This document shows positions 11,401-20,037 of a DNA stretch of 64,000 nucleotides, piece after piece. The DNA is taken from assembly GCA_902606175.1 (NCBI GenBank), contig CACLEZ010000004.1, positions 1 through 64,000 of the forward strand, written 5' to 3'. Every line of letters begins with the position of its first letter. Position 1 is the stretch's first letter. The stretch is from an uncultured SAR86 cluster bacterium. GTDB taxonomy: Bacteria > Pseudomonadota > Gammaproteobacteria > Magnimaribacterales > Magnimaribacteraceae. The notes under the pieces were generated by a model. The model was not told where the DNA came from. It did not search any database and saw nothing but the letters and a program-made list of their open reading frames with translations. The position numbers and the translations under genes were made by a program.

Positions 11401-14400
11401 GTTTCAGTTAAAGAGACTTGGACATATCAAGATGAGTCAGGCAATACAGTTGAGGAAGAGGGATGGAGAAATAGAGTTGAAAGTATTGAGAAAATTGATT
11501 TAAGAGATTCTCAATCATCAATTGTTGATACTCTGGCAGCTGGTGCAAGTTTTGGTGATGAACTGAATATAACTTGGGACGCTCTGCAAAGAATGAGCTG
11601 GGACAATAGAACCTGGACTATTCGTGGAGATGATACTGATACAGTTCGATTGCTAGGTCATGAATATAGTTACAATGAGGGAAGTACAATCAGGACTCAG
11701 TTTGAAGCTTTTAGAGCTAAAGGAACTACTGTTGAAGATGGTATTACCTACAATGTTTATGAATTATGGGATGGTCGAGTTCATATAGAACAAGGCATAA
11801 CAGTAATTCATACAAAAAGAGATCTAGGGAAAGCGGTAGCTGGAGAAAATACGCAACCAGATTTCTGGTATCAATACACAACTATTTATGAAAATTCAAC
11901 TGCCGTATTTGGTGCAGTCAAAGATTCATGGGATGCAGATGGAGATACTATTACTTACTCACTTGATGCCTCTTACCCTGATGCTGCTCTTTTCGATATT
12001 AATTCATCTACCGGTGAAGTTACATTCAAAGTAGCACCTAACTATGAAGCCCCATCTTCTATTTCTTCTGGTGCTTCCTCAATTGGTTCAGCGGAATCTG
12101 ACTTTAGTAGCTTTGATCAGAATAACCTAAGAGGATTAAATCAATATAGGATAAAAGTTCTAGGTGATGATGGATCAGGTGAGTCTAATGCCATAAATTC
12201 CTATGACATGTATATTGATGTACGAAATCTACCTGACTATGCGGGTTACGATTCAACGAATAAAATCCCTTTCTTTAAAGACATGTGGGGAAGTGATTCT
12301 AAATTTATTGATGATGCTGCAAATCAGTCTATCCAAATTAAAGGTTTTGATTTGGATTTTGATACTCTAACCTGGGAACTGCTAGGCGTCAGGACTGATA
12401 CAACATATGGAACAATGGAAAATGGTGATTCTGGAAGTGCCATAGGCAGCGCTCCATTTACACTTTCGTCTACTGGACTTTTTACACCCAATAGTACTCT
12501 TAGTTATGAAGATGGAAATACCAATATACAGGTATACGTGAGTATTACTGATGGTAAATCAACTGCTGTAAAGAAAACTTATTATTTCCAAATTGAAGAC
12601 AACTTAGGTGATGGTAGTTTATCTGTTTCTGGTACAGCAATGGTTGGATCTTACTCTTTAGCGAATGCGACTATTTGGCAAGATCTGGATAATGATGGTA
12701 TCAAGGATGTAGGCGAGCCAAATACTACTTCAAATTTGAGTGGTTATTTCAATTTATCAGTTACTAAATCTGATACAGATGCTCCCATACTGGCTACTGG
12801 TGGATACAACACGGGCACAGGTGTCGCCAATGAAGGGATATATAAAATTAATTCAAACCTTAAACTTACTTCGGGTAGGGAGTGGGGTGAATATTCATTA
12901 AGTCCTATGTCTTCTGTTGCATTAAGTATGCAAAATATCGATAGAAGTATTTTAGATAAAACGACTGTGACTGATGCACTTAAGGCATTTGGCATGGATC
13001 CTCTTTGGATGGAAGGAGATGGTAACTTCTATGGCGAGAGATTCTACGATATCAAGAACAGGCTAGATGGCCAAACAACAGTTGGTGAATGGGAATTATT
13101 CAATCTAAATGTATTTACTATAAACAATCTTTTAACAATAATTGGTGATGCTGCATCCAAAACAGGTATGCAAATAATCACTGATGCATTGGCTGATGTG
13201 AATACAAAAGTAAGTGGAACATCAAATGTCAGTGGATATAGTGCCGCTTCTTTAACAACGGCTCAACAAACTTCAATCAAACAAGCTGCTTATGAAGCTT
13301 TGACAGATGCTGTTGCAGAGGTTATTACAGGCCAAACTTCCTTTGATGGCTTCAGGATGTCTAAATCTAATCCTGTGACTATTACTGATCATGAAGGATC
13401 TCAAAATGTAGTTCATACACCTAATTTTACTGTAGCCAGTAATGTACTAACTCTTGATTCATCACAAATTCAAGTGAATCAAGCAGCTCTGCAGGATGCT
13501 ATAGATTTAAAAGCTGGATCTAAAGGGCTGAAAATAGAAGTAGAAGTAGGAACTTTACCTTCTACTGCTCAGACCATAGAGTTCACCGGAAAATTAATAG
13601 ATGGTACCAACTCTACAATTGATACTGGCGAAAGAGCTATTGAAATAAAATTCCAAGTTCTCGTTGATCCTTCTCAAGAAGTAGGCTCTTCAGAGTATGT
13701 TTATGTTCCAGGTTCATCTGACATAACTGTTATCTACACCGGTGAAGATGGAACAACTACTTCAACAACGGTAGACCACAGCGGAAATATGGTCACTGTG
13801 GCAACTTCATCCACAGGTGTACCAAAATTTGTCGTTGATTTTACTGAAGTCTTTGCGAGAGGTATACCTGAAACTAATTTAAGTACCTACTTTACAACTT
13901 CTACTGCTAGTAATGGTGACTACTATATGGAACTAGACTTTACTGGAGCCACACTAACAACTTCAGCAGGAGATTCCTTCACAAAGGTCATTGCTCCATT
14001 TAAGGTTGCTACAACAACAACACCAGTAGTTTATTTCAACGATATATCAGTTTCTGAAGCTGAAGGCTGGAATCAAATAGAACTAAAATTAAGCAAACCT
14101 GCGACAGAAACTTTCACGATTGAATATAATTTAGATAGTTCTGGCACTGCATCACAAAATGATGATTTCTGGTGGTGGTCAGATGAGACTGGATATAGAT
14201 CTGTAACATTTGTTGAAGGCCAAAGCACTGCAGTAATAAATGTAGATGTGAGAAATGATTCATTAACTGAAAGTGATGAAACTATAGTGTACGGATTGAG
14301 AATTGCTTCTGGTTCAGAAGGAAAAGTTCTCTTACCAAAAAATACTATCACTGTGACTATTAATGATGATGAGAGTGCATCTTCTATTGATCTCAATTCA

Positions 14401-15894
14401 GTTGTAGATAAAATGCTTACACAATTATCAACTACGTTAGCAACAGAACTAAAGACGCTAACCGATGCTAACTCAGCAGACTTAAGCTCTTCATCAACTA
14501 CTTTCTCTGACATATTATTAAGTAATGCAGATATAAGTGATATTTCAACTTACTTATCAGGTGAAATAGCAGAGGACGTTACTCTTTACTCTCCTGTAGC
14601 AAAAGCTGTCATGACACTAATCAATACTTATGTAACAGCTGTTAGAGGTCCCTCTGGAATAAGAGAATCATTAAAAATTGATGGTTCTGAGATGGCAAAA
14701 GACATGGCTGCACTAGCTGTTGGCTTCAATGAGTTAAATCTATCAGAGTTCACTTCAACTGCAAGCGCCGATCTTAACAGTGCATTGATAAATGACATCT
14801 ATACTGATTCAGGCTTTAAATATAATGGTGTTACTACAGCATTGCCTGCGATGGGGCTAGTCTATGATAGAACCATAGATACGGACTCATCGGCTTATGC
14901 AAACTTACTTTTCCCAGCTGGAGAAGGTTCTAGAGATACAGTTTATGATTCTGGAAGTGTAACAATTACTAATGGCACTAGTGGTAATGACACAGTAACG
15001 TTAAATGCCTCAAATACTAATACTCTTTACCAAGGACTAGCTGGTAACGATGATATAACTCTATCTGATGATGATAGTAATTATCAGGTATTCGGTGGAG
15101 CTGGTGATGACATTATTAAAGATACTAATAATTCAGGTCGCACCTCACTTTTAGATGGTGGTGATGGAAATGATACTTTGTACTCTAACTCACAACATCA
15201 AATTAAAATGACTGGGGGTAATGGTAATGATGTCTTTGTAATCGAATATAATAGTGCAAACTATATATGGGATTCTGGAAACTCATTCGGTGGAAATGAC
15301 AATAATCAAGATCTTTCTATAAACTTTGACGAGTATTATAGTATTCAAGGTATCGTAACGGATTTCCAAGATGGATCAGATAAGATTGGACTTAGAGGAT
15401 CCGACTGGTCTGGTAAGACAATAGTAGTCCAACAGGGGACAGGAACAATGTCTAATCATACATTCCTATTAACTGGAGCAACTGAAAGAGGAGGCGACAG
15501 TGATTATCAATATTGGTTAATTCTCTGGAATACAACAGCTTCGAGTATTACCTCTGATGATTTTGTCCTTGTTGATACAAATTATGCTACTTCATCTCTT
15601 TCTGGTGTAACCATAAGTACAAGTATTTCAGATGCGGGCTTAGAAAGTGAAAACAGCTCACTTAACTCCGGGAATGATGATATAGAAAATGCATTTTATG
15701 TTTCTGGTTTAGTGGATGATTCTCCTGGATTTGATTTTGCTAACATAAATAATCCTGATCCAGTCTTTGAGGTTGCTAATATTAATGACTTACTTTCAAA
15801 TCAAGATCTAGCTATTCCTACAGACGACAATAGCATTTCTATCATTGATGAAATATATGAAGAAGAAATCTTGATCTCTATTGATATAGTGTAG
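5497..15894 (+). CDS. giant RTX/cadherin-like type I secreted surface protein (3465 aa)
   Basis: Single 10.4 kb ORF; Gly/Asp-rich RTX nonapeptides (GGGGDDVIFGDQGADTLDGG), cadherin-like D.N.DN.YE repeats, Calx-beta-like domain, cupredoxin-like domain; next to TolC/ABC/HlyD genes. Confidence 0.85.
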   Translation: MGDIKSRSINNDINHTEELKKALLDSLKSNPGKKQVIQLNGKSSLLFANLTALTLASCGGGGGGSSTPAAPTPTSSFTLSNQSFDFTEDTASSFSIISSGETSDSFTITVDSIPSGGTLTLASGTVLTVGATLLLTDLAGITFTPNENVNSDNDAIGDLVLSIVDNTIASSATISLIVSAVNDNPTIGTANAVEVFESVAGGAVLLTLTGSDIDGDTLTYSLSGDDASLFSVDASGNVSFIASPNFSSPGDVNSDNIYSLNLVATDPGGLSISTPLSINVLNVSPKGQAIDGYLVGATVWVDLDGDGIKDDGEPETTTDRTGAFEFTDDIPADTNIYVQGGYDLGTGKPNEQTFKLTTGTNGDGSEALIISPVSTQISRAYSKSGVTLDQAQEKIGKAYGLDAAFENLTNFDPIALAYTADSNTQAQAALTAQARNIMVSSLGELSKKVSEYFSTEIAPTTRTQISDIFKFGTQTLRYSSWDSGVDLDTQPRIVIELGGLEDLLDSTSDTFNDKIVEAILASDDLTKIFEMKADGTGQFDQVITEATAAIILEIKNLILAEMGFDPATNFTTFRSMDGYTGESVTFLGSTKTMGEWAVLMVDVLDSQQPDPYLGRVNFGPDGGVTDMVGKYYAEQMVKMVRLMETMTGLTFENLTDSQIDQIVDMGFEYNRGATFNDSYSRWIPFDEFGQELWSQAIYLNYSGERLRYDSNGNEIQGNTGQWQLTADQVKAYLKSPSTQLNDGNWGNDFTTYNWTVKSGDLGIYLALAEGRTPEEVTTLLNSVSASSDAITNFNEILTASFTQATKVFTNLVTGALDFTLDKFTSFVEKQIDYRNDEQILPKEAFGMPVSTVETVTISGTPVDKTIVVTVSNDGNGNKFYFDGVLAPNYTFDIGATYTFDTSDSSNSGHPFRLSTTQDGTHGGGVEFTTGVAFNSGAVVLTVDSNTPSTLYYYCEVHSGMANAAVLNAQAITGSTFELESVSGIGYMVVGDGLNPDVQEAGDFSYSITGGADKDLFRVSDNGSLSFKDAAPDPSNPNDSNADGEYIVEVTITDNSDDFQQVVEFVMEIPDWDYTRTYSTSTKPSLVSNVINVEEHSIMRQWNSYNSETGENPQIYKGIEVQIAGLEGLDPSLNVNVFLPERDDAGNKIKDNSMFYLNRDDDGKYYLNLRDGNSLDFEDPKDSNGDNVYELSVNIEIHGNGVESIGTRADLLFVVNSNSNDPAISFPDWWQDDATSHGSFAENQAAVATLTQVTIDGTLQDNVFVVGEVWQIDHQPGVNPQTIEELQAITFAGTVTSAITGGPDADKFILRDTDWGTQVFFTERPVFASPADANGDNIYEFEITKTGADGSSLTKTARIEIREKEVGTPDPIAAPSSPLVFTVDEIAEKLDTGEGSRNVVGTDGDDIFIRENNGFQYIDGGAGNDNFDNFREGYLTGGAGGDIFQLSGEHLENPLSFGIRDYAKDYLEGAAEGINGYDENRDGVLDLATELNWSYLPLISDFTPGEDTLALTTLGWTGNNVPNLSKADISFVQGTGDLSAHTLVMLTGQRAEDQGLTEGGIIAVLLDIDATTISKDTDVTEVGPQYDNVLGNIKDAIGASVTTIQDQDGRDTPILQLPDGQYVWLNLDYSEFDNASFFQNFAVASDGTLYVPRAENLDFEDPKDGNKDNIYELLFTGSTFTSIELRKEDWGGYNVDWDNSDRTGNIAFKVFIDVNDVISDNVGKLSIAETDFFSASDAQTGDAALDTQLIDLVLGQISAVQGSLMDIDFKAIAEEINFDFAFFSTADQQTQAEDWFGDYQENRFSDFNRELESTFERNLLSKFSSYTNADSLTNLTGTAEADSLTGTDVKETIFGKKGDDTILGGGGDDVIFGDQGADTLDGGVGADAIDGGSGDDIIKIGEGLDVLDGGSGNDKFDFTNITSLPEFIKGGSGTDTLVLSGLSSVGLEVDDGTDADSLPDYSGIDLNKLVSVKETWTYQDESGNTVEEEGWRNRVESIEKIDLRDSQSSIVDTLAAGASFGDELNITWDALQRMSWDNRTWTIRGDDTDTVRLLGHEYSYNEGSTIRTQFEAFRAKGTTVEDGITYNVYELWDGRVHIEQGITVIHTKRDLGKAVAGENTQPDFWYQYTTIYENSTAVFGAVKDSWDADGDTITYSLDASYPDAALFDINSSTGEVTFKVAPNYEAPSSISSGASSIGSAESDFSSFDQNNLRGLNQYRIKVLGDDGSGESNAINSYDMYIDVRNLPDYAGYDSTNKIPFFKDMWGSDSKFIDDAANQSIQIKGFDLDFDTLTWELLGVRTDTTYGTMENGDSGSAIGSAPFTLSSTGLFTPNSTLSYEDGNTNIQVYVSITDGKSTAVKKTYYFQIEDNLGDGSLSVSGTAMVGSYSLANATIWQDLDNDGIKDVGEPNTTSNLSGYFNLSVTKSDTDAPILATGGYNTGTGVANEGIYKINSNLKLTSGREWGEYSLSPMSSVALSMQNIDRSILDKTTVTDALKAFGMDPLWMEGDGNFYGERFYDIKNRLDGQTTVGEWELFNLNVFTINNLLTIIGDAASKTGMQIITDALADVNTKVSGTSNVSGYSAASLTTAQQTSIKQAAYEALTDAVAEVITGQTSFDGFRMSKSNPVTITDHEGSQNVVHTPNFTVASNVLTLDSSQIQVNQAALQDAIDLKAGSKGLKIEVEVGTLPSTAQTIEFTGKLIDGTNSTIDTGERAIEIKFQVLVDPSQEVGSSEYVYVPGSSDITVIYTGEDGTTTSTTVDHSGNMVTVATSSTGVPKFVVDFTEVFARGIPETNLSTYFTTSTASNGDYYMELDFTGATLTTSAGDSFTKVIAPFKVATTTTPVVYFNDISVSEAEGWNQIELKLSKPATETFTIEYNLDSSGTASQNDDFWWWSDETGYRSVTFVEGQSTAVINVDVRNDSLTESDETIVYGLRIASGSEGKVLLPKNTITVTINDDESASSIDLNSVVDKMLTQLSTTLATELKTLTDANSADLSSSSTTFSDILLSNADISDISTYLSGEIAEDVTLYSPVAKAVMTLINTYVTAVRGPSGIRESLKIDGSEMAKDMAALAVGFNELNLSEFTSTASADLNSALINDIYTDSGFKYNGVTTALPAMGLVYDRTIDTDSSAYANLLFPAGEGSRDTVYDSGSVTITNGTSGNDTVTLNASNTNTLYQGLAGNDDITLSDDDSNYQVFGGAGDDIIKDTNNSGRTSLLDGGDGNDTLYSNSQHQIKMTGGNGNDVFVIEYNSANYIWDSGNSFGGNDNNQDLSINFDEYYSIQGIVTDFQDGSDKIGLRGSDWSGKTIVVQQGTGTMSNHTFLLTGATERGGDSDYQYWLILWNTTASSITSDDFVLVDTNYATSSLSGVTISTSISDAGLESENSSLNSGNDDIENAFYVSGLVDDSPGFDFANINNPDPVFEVANINDLLSNQDLAIPTDDNSISIIDEIYEEEILISIDIV
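8104..8396 (+). other. cupredoxin-like domain inside the giant protein
   Basis: GNKFYFDGVLAPNYTFDIGATYTFDTSDSSNSGHPFRLSTTQDGTHGGG...STLYYYCEVHSGMANAAVL; H, C, H and M occur in a type I copper-like arrangement. Confidence 0.65.
9690..9840 (+). repeat. RTX-like calcium-binding repeats, block 1
   Basis: GTDGDDIFIRENNGFQYIDGGAGNDNFDNFREGYLTGGAGGDIFQL. Confidence 0.65.
10999..11262 (+). repeat. RTX calcium-binding repeats, block 2
   Basis: GTAEADSLTGTDVKETIFGKKGDDTILGGGGDDVIFGDQGADTLDGGVGADAIDGGSGDDIIKIGEGLDVLDGGSGNDKFDF. Confidence 0.85.
14014..14382 (+). other. Calx-beta-like domain inside the giant protein
   Basis: VYFNDISVSEAEGWNQIELKLSKPATETFTIEYNL...VTFVEGQSTAVINVDVRNDSLTESDETIVYGLRI...ITVTINDDE. 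Confidence 0.7.
14965..15240 (+). repeat. RTX calcium-binding repeats, block 3 (C-terminal)
   Basis: GTSGNDTVTLNASNTNTLYQGLAGNDDITLSDDDSNYQVFGGAGDDIIKDTNNSGRTSLLDGGDGNDTLYSNSQHQIKMTGGNGNDVFVI. Confidence 0.8.
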
Positions 15895-15902
15895 GAATTT
15901 CT

Positions 15903-17003
15903 TTGAAAAAATTGTTCATATTATTAGGGCTGCTTTTGCAGCCCTTAGTATTTCATGCTTCTGAATATGAATCACTAGAAAACATACTCACTAATAGACT
16001 CGATAATCACTTTATAGTTGGTATTTCACATAGTAGATTTGACCAATCACTTGATATGCTCAATTATGCAGATAAATTAGAATCTACAAAGCCCAAAGAA
16101 GCATATACAGACAGTTATTATCTTGGATATCAATTTGATAAATGGAAACTTTCATTTGAGTCTAACGAATCAACAGGTGAAGTGGAAAGACTTTCCCAAC
16201 CAAAATCAATTACAACTGATGTTAGTACAGAAACACTTACTATTTCTTATGACGTACGTGAGAATAAAAATAATTTAGTTGAGATAGGACTCCTTCTTAG
16301 AGATGAAGATCAGGACCCAGTGACTATTGATTGTTATGCTTTTGGTGAAACTATTATAGGAGGATCTTGTTCTGAAGCAGAATTAAATGTTCTAAATAGT
16401 AACGCTTATAGAACTAGTGGAGAGTTAATTTATGAGCCTGTACTTAAAACGTCAGGAAAATCTGAATCCCAAGGAATTTATTTAAGAATATCTTCTAAAT
16501 CATTGGGTTTATTGAATTTTAATCATACTTTTTCTTTTAAAAATTCTGAAATTAATCAAGATTTTACTTCATCTATATTAAATACATCTGACACTTTCAT
16601 AAGAGGATTAACTGTGGATAATAGAAATGCTGGTGAATTATTAGATCAATTTAAAGAGGAATTGCCCCAGACAACTCCTTGGAAAGAAAATTCATTTAGA
16701 TATTCTGTTAGTAATCTAATACCAATTGGCGAGAATTTTGCTATCTCTGGCATGTATAGCTTTATAAAAGTTAAAAGAAAGGATTATTTAGGAAATCCAT
16801 CTAAAAAAGATTTTACCCGTAATCATCTTATAGATTTATCACTCTTTTACACTCTTACTGATAATAGCCTTCTTTATTTAAAACTCTCCGCATCTTCAAA
16901 TTATCTGCTTGGCGAAAATCCTTTAGCTTATAATAGAAGATCAAACCATTTATTTGATCATCCTTATGGCCAGGTAAATGCTGGACTAATACTTAACTTT
17001 TAA
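15903..17003 (+). CDS. putative outer-membrane beta-barrel protein, T1SS-linked
   Basis: 366 aa, TTG start, signal peptide [20 protein letters not shown], alternating beta pattern, C-terminal GLILNF. Confidence 0.6.
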   Translation: MKKLFILLGLLLQPLVFHASEYESLENILTNRLDNHFIVGISHSRFDQSLDMLNYADKLESTKPKEAYTDSYYLGYQFDKWKLSFESNESTGEVERLSQPKSITTDVSTETLTISYDVRENKNNLVEIGLLLRDEDQDPVTIDCYAFGETIIGGSCSEAELNVLNSNAYRTSGELIYEPVLKTSGKSESQGIYLRISSKSLGLLNFNHTFSFKNSEINQDFTSSILNTSDTFIRGLTVDNRNAGELLDQFKEELPQTTPWKENSFRYSVSNLIPIGENFAISGMYSFIKVKRKDYLGNPSKKDFTRNHLIDLSLFYTLTDNSLLYLKLSASSNYLLGENPLAYNRRSNHLFDHPYGQVNAGLILNF

Positions 17004-17011
17004 ATAAATCC

Positions 17012-18337
17012 ATGAAAGCTTCCATAGCAATTATTGCAATGACTGTTTTAAGTTGTTTTCTACATAGTGATGACTTATTAGATCCATATATGAGTTCATC
17101 AGAATACGAAGCCTTTATAAAACAAGTCACTGATGCAGTGAGTGATCATCCTGAGTATTTATCATCCCTCGATTCCCTAAAAGCAGCAGGAGCTAATCTG
17201 AAGGGTACTAAGGCGAATCTGTTGCCACAAATCAGATTGATGGTAGATTCTAATAACCAGTTAGATAAGAGCTTTGAAGATGGTGCCAATAATCTATTTG
17301 AAAAATCAAGATCAGATCATAAGACCGATGCAACTATAACTATTAGCCAGCTGTTATATGATTTTGGAGCAACTAGAAGTGATATATCTAAATCGGAAGC
17401 ATTATTTGATGCGAAGAGAGCTGAACTTTCTGCAACAATTTTGGACTTAATTTACAGATCTGTAATCAGTTATATAAATGTTTCTGCCTACACAATTTTT
17501 ACTGACACTATAAATGAGTCATATAAAAGGCACACTTCTATAAAAGAAAGAATTCAACAGAAAGTTGAAGGAGGTTTGTCTGCTCCTAGAGAACTTAGTA
17601 GAGCAGTTGCTAGAGAGGCAGAAGCTTATGCCAAATTAATAACTGTCAGGCAAAATTTAAGTAAAGCAATTTCAGAATATCGAATTTATTTTCCATCTAA
17701 TGATCTACCAAAAAAACTCCCACCTGAAAATTTGAATTTACAATTTAGATCTCTAGAAGAATCAAGAGAACTAATGATGTCAAATAATCCTAATATTCTT
17801 AGAGCATTAAGTTCTTTAGAGGCATCTCTCTTTAATGCTCAAAAGGTTCAGGGTGAGTCCCTTCCTAGACTGGATCTAGAGGTCCGTGGCAGTCAATACA
17901 ATCTCTCAGAGCAATCTGATGAATATGATGTTTATTCTGGATTAAATCTTTCATATGATCTTTATACAGGTGGAAGGAATAGAGCATTAAAAGAGCAGGC
18001 TAGAGCTGAATCAAGTGCTTACATGAATAACAAAGATGCAATTATTCGACAAATTGAGGCAGAAATGAGTAATTCTCTTCAAAATATCAAACTCATTCCA
18101 AATAATATAGAAGCCTATCAAAATGCTTATAAAGCAAACAAGCAATCTCAATATTATGCGAGTGAACAATTTCAAACATCCAATGTAATTTTGTTAGATC
18201 TTCTACAAACTGAAAGAGATTTTTTAGAATCTTCTCAAGCACTTCTTGAGGCTATTAGATCATCTCAAATTGAGAGATATTCTTATATTAAGCTTACAGG
18301 AGAACTGGGATCTGAATTCGAATTAAGGGTGAATTAA
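17012..18337 (+). CDS. TolC family outer-membrane efflux/secretion channel
   Basis: 441 aa, signal peptide, ANLLPQIRLMVDSNNQ, LSYDLYTGGRNRALKEQARAES, QFQTSNVILLDLLQTERDFLESSQALLEA. Confidence 0.85.
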   Translation: MKASIAIIAMTVLSCFLHSDDLLDPYMSSSEYEAFIKQVTDAVSDHPEYLSSLDSLKAAGANLKGTKANLLPQIRLMVDSNNQLDKSFEDGANNLFEKSRSDHKTDATITISQLLYDFGATRSDISKSEALFDAKRAELSATILDLIYRSVISYINVSAYTIFTDTINESYKRHTSIKERIQQKVEGGLSAPRELSRAVAREAEAYAKLITVRQNLSKAISEYRIYFPSNDLPKKLPPENLNLQFRSLEESRELMMSNNPNILRALSSLEASLFNAQKVQGESLPRLDLEVRGSQYNLSEQSDEYDVYSGLNLSYDLYTGGRNRALKEQARAESSAYMNNKDAIIRQIEAEMSNSLQNIKLIPNNIEAYQNAYKANKQSQYYASEQFQTSNVILLDLLQTERDFLESSQALLEAIRSSQIERYSYIKLTGELGSEFELRVN

Positions 18338-20037
18338 TGAAACTAATAGATCACTGGTTTTGGTCTGCTTTTTTAGAGAATAAACAGACTTACTACAAAG
18401 TTATGTTGGCAGCTACATTGGTAAACTTTATGTCAGTAGGAAGTTCTATTTTCATCATGGTCGTTTATGACAGAGTCCTTCCTAATTCTGCTTATGAATC
18501 TCTTTATGCTCTTACGATAGGTATGGCATTAGTTATTACTTTTGACTTTGTTTTAAAGATGCTTAAAACATATTTCATTGATTATGCAGGTGAATATGTA
18601 GATAAGAATGTTGGGGATACTATCTTTAACAGATTACTTGATGCACCTACTGCTGTTGTAACTGGACCTGTTGGAGCAACAGCTAATACCTTTAGAGAAT
18701 TTGACTCTGTAAGAGATTTTTTTACTTCTGCAACTCTATCGTTAATAGTAGATATACCATTTATATTTTTATTTATTTTCGTTATTTACCTTATTGCCGG
18801 GCCTTTGGCCTATATACCCCTTGTTGCTGTTCCAGTAGTTTTGTTAATAGGGATCTTAATTCAGCCATTTCTAGCTAGAGTAAGTGAAGATTTGGGCCAA
18901 CACAATCAAGAGAAGCAGTCAGTACTGGTTGAAACAATAACAGGTATTGAATCAATCAAAGTTTTAGGTGGTGGAGATCTAGTCAAAGAAAGATGGAATG
19001 ATGCAGCGACCAAGCAGTCAAGTCGAAGCAGATTATCAAGGGCATTAGCACAAATTGCCGTTAACTCTGCTCAATCGGCCCAACAAATATGTCTTGTGGG
19101 AATAGTCTTTTATGGAGTTTTCCTTGTTTCAGAAGGGACGGTAAGCATGGGTGGGATGGTTGCGGCTGTTTTATTATCTTCAAGAACTCTTGCTCCTTTG
19201 GCACAAATTGCAAATTTATTTGGAAGAGCGAATAACGCAAAGACATCCTATAAAAGACTTGCTTCCTTTATGGAAGAAACACAAGAAGATGATGTATCAG
19301 AAAAAAATAAAGGTGCCATAAGAAGAGAGAAGCTTGGAAGCATAGAATTTAAAGATACAACATATAGATATCCTGAAGCAGATTTAGATACCTTAAGAAG
19401 CATTAATCTATCTGTTAATGAGGGCGAGAAGGTAGCTATACTAGGAAGAAATGGTTCTGGTAAAAGTACTTTAATGAAGCTCGCATCTGGTCTGTTTAAA
19501 GCCTCAGATGGACTCGTTATGTATGACGGTGTTGATATTAAACAACTTCATACGGATGATTTATCAAAATCTATTGGTATCGTTCTACAAGACGTTCAAC
19601 TATTTTCAGGATCAATAAGAGAAAATATTACCATGGGAAGGGAAGATATTAATCAAGACGATTTGATTAATGCAGGAAAGCTCTCTGGATTAGATGATTT
19701 TGTCTCAAAAATACCTGGTGGATATGATCTGCAGCTATCAGATGGTGGTAAAGGTCTATCAGGCGGCCAAAGACAGTCTATTGCTCTCGCAAGGGCGATC
19801 GTCCATAAACCTACCCACTTTATCCTTGATGAGCCAACATCAGCCATGGACATGAATGCTGAAAACATTTTTATCAGTCAGATGGGTTCCATAATGCAAG
19901 ATTCTACGATGCTGATAGTCACCCATCGAATGCCTCTTCTAAATCTTGTGGATAGAATTATAGTGATGAATGAAGGACAGATTGTTGAGGATGGTCCAAA
20001 GGAAGAGATAATTAATAAACTTAACCAACCAAGATAA
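18337..20037 (+). CDS. type I secretion system ABC transporter (permease/ATPase)
   Basis: TM region MVVYDRVLPNSAYESL, Walker A GRNGSGKST, signature LSGGQRQSIALARA, Walker B HFILDEPTSAMD. Confidence 0.9.
   Translation: MKLIDHWFWSAFLENKQTYYKVMLAATLVNFMSVGSSIFIMVVYDRVLPNSAYESLYALTIGMALVITFDFVLKMLKTYFIDYAGEYVDKNVGDTIFNRLLDAPTAVVTGPVGATANTFREFDSVRDFFTSATLSLIVDIPFIFLFIFVIYLIAGPLAYIPLVAVPVVLLIGILIQPFLARVSEDLGQHNQEKQSVLVETITGIESIKVLGGGDLVKERWNDAATKQSSRSRLSRALAQIAVNSAQSAQQICLVGIVFYGVFLVSEGTVSMGGMVAAVLLSSRTLAPLAQIANLFGRANNAKTSYKRLASFMEETQEDDVSEKNKGAIRREKLGSIEFKDTTYRYPEADLDTLRSINLSVNEGEKVAILGRNGSGKSTLMKLASGLFKASDGLVMYDGVDIKQLHTDDLSKSIGIVLQDVQLFSGSIRENITMGREDINQDDLINAGKLSGLDDFVSKIPGGYDLQLSDGGKGLSGGQRQSIALARAIVHKPTHFILDEPTSAMDMNAENIFISQMGSIMQDSTMLIVTHRMPLLNLVDRIIVMNEGQIVEDGPKEEIINKLNQPR

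Noticed and set aside
14073-14513. 146-aa minus-strand ORF (and others at 5739-6152, 6915-7250, 11115-11351, 12744-12995) inside the giant adhesin
   Set aside because: Ser/Val/Pro-rich translations antisense to Gly/Asp/Thr-rich repeats; no family signature, expected shadow ORFs.
5497-15894. CRISPR-like or DNA tandem repeats in the giant gene
   Set aside because: Periodicity is at the protein level (RTX/cadherin motifs); I saw no near-identical DNA repeats with spacers.
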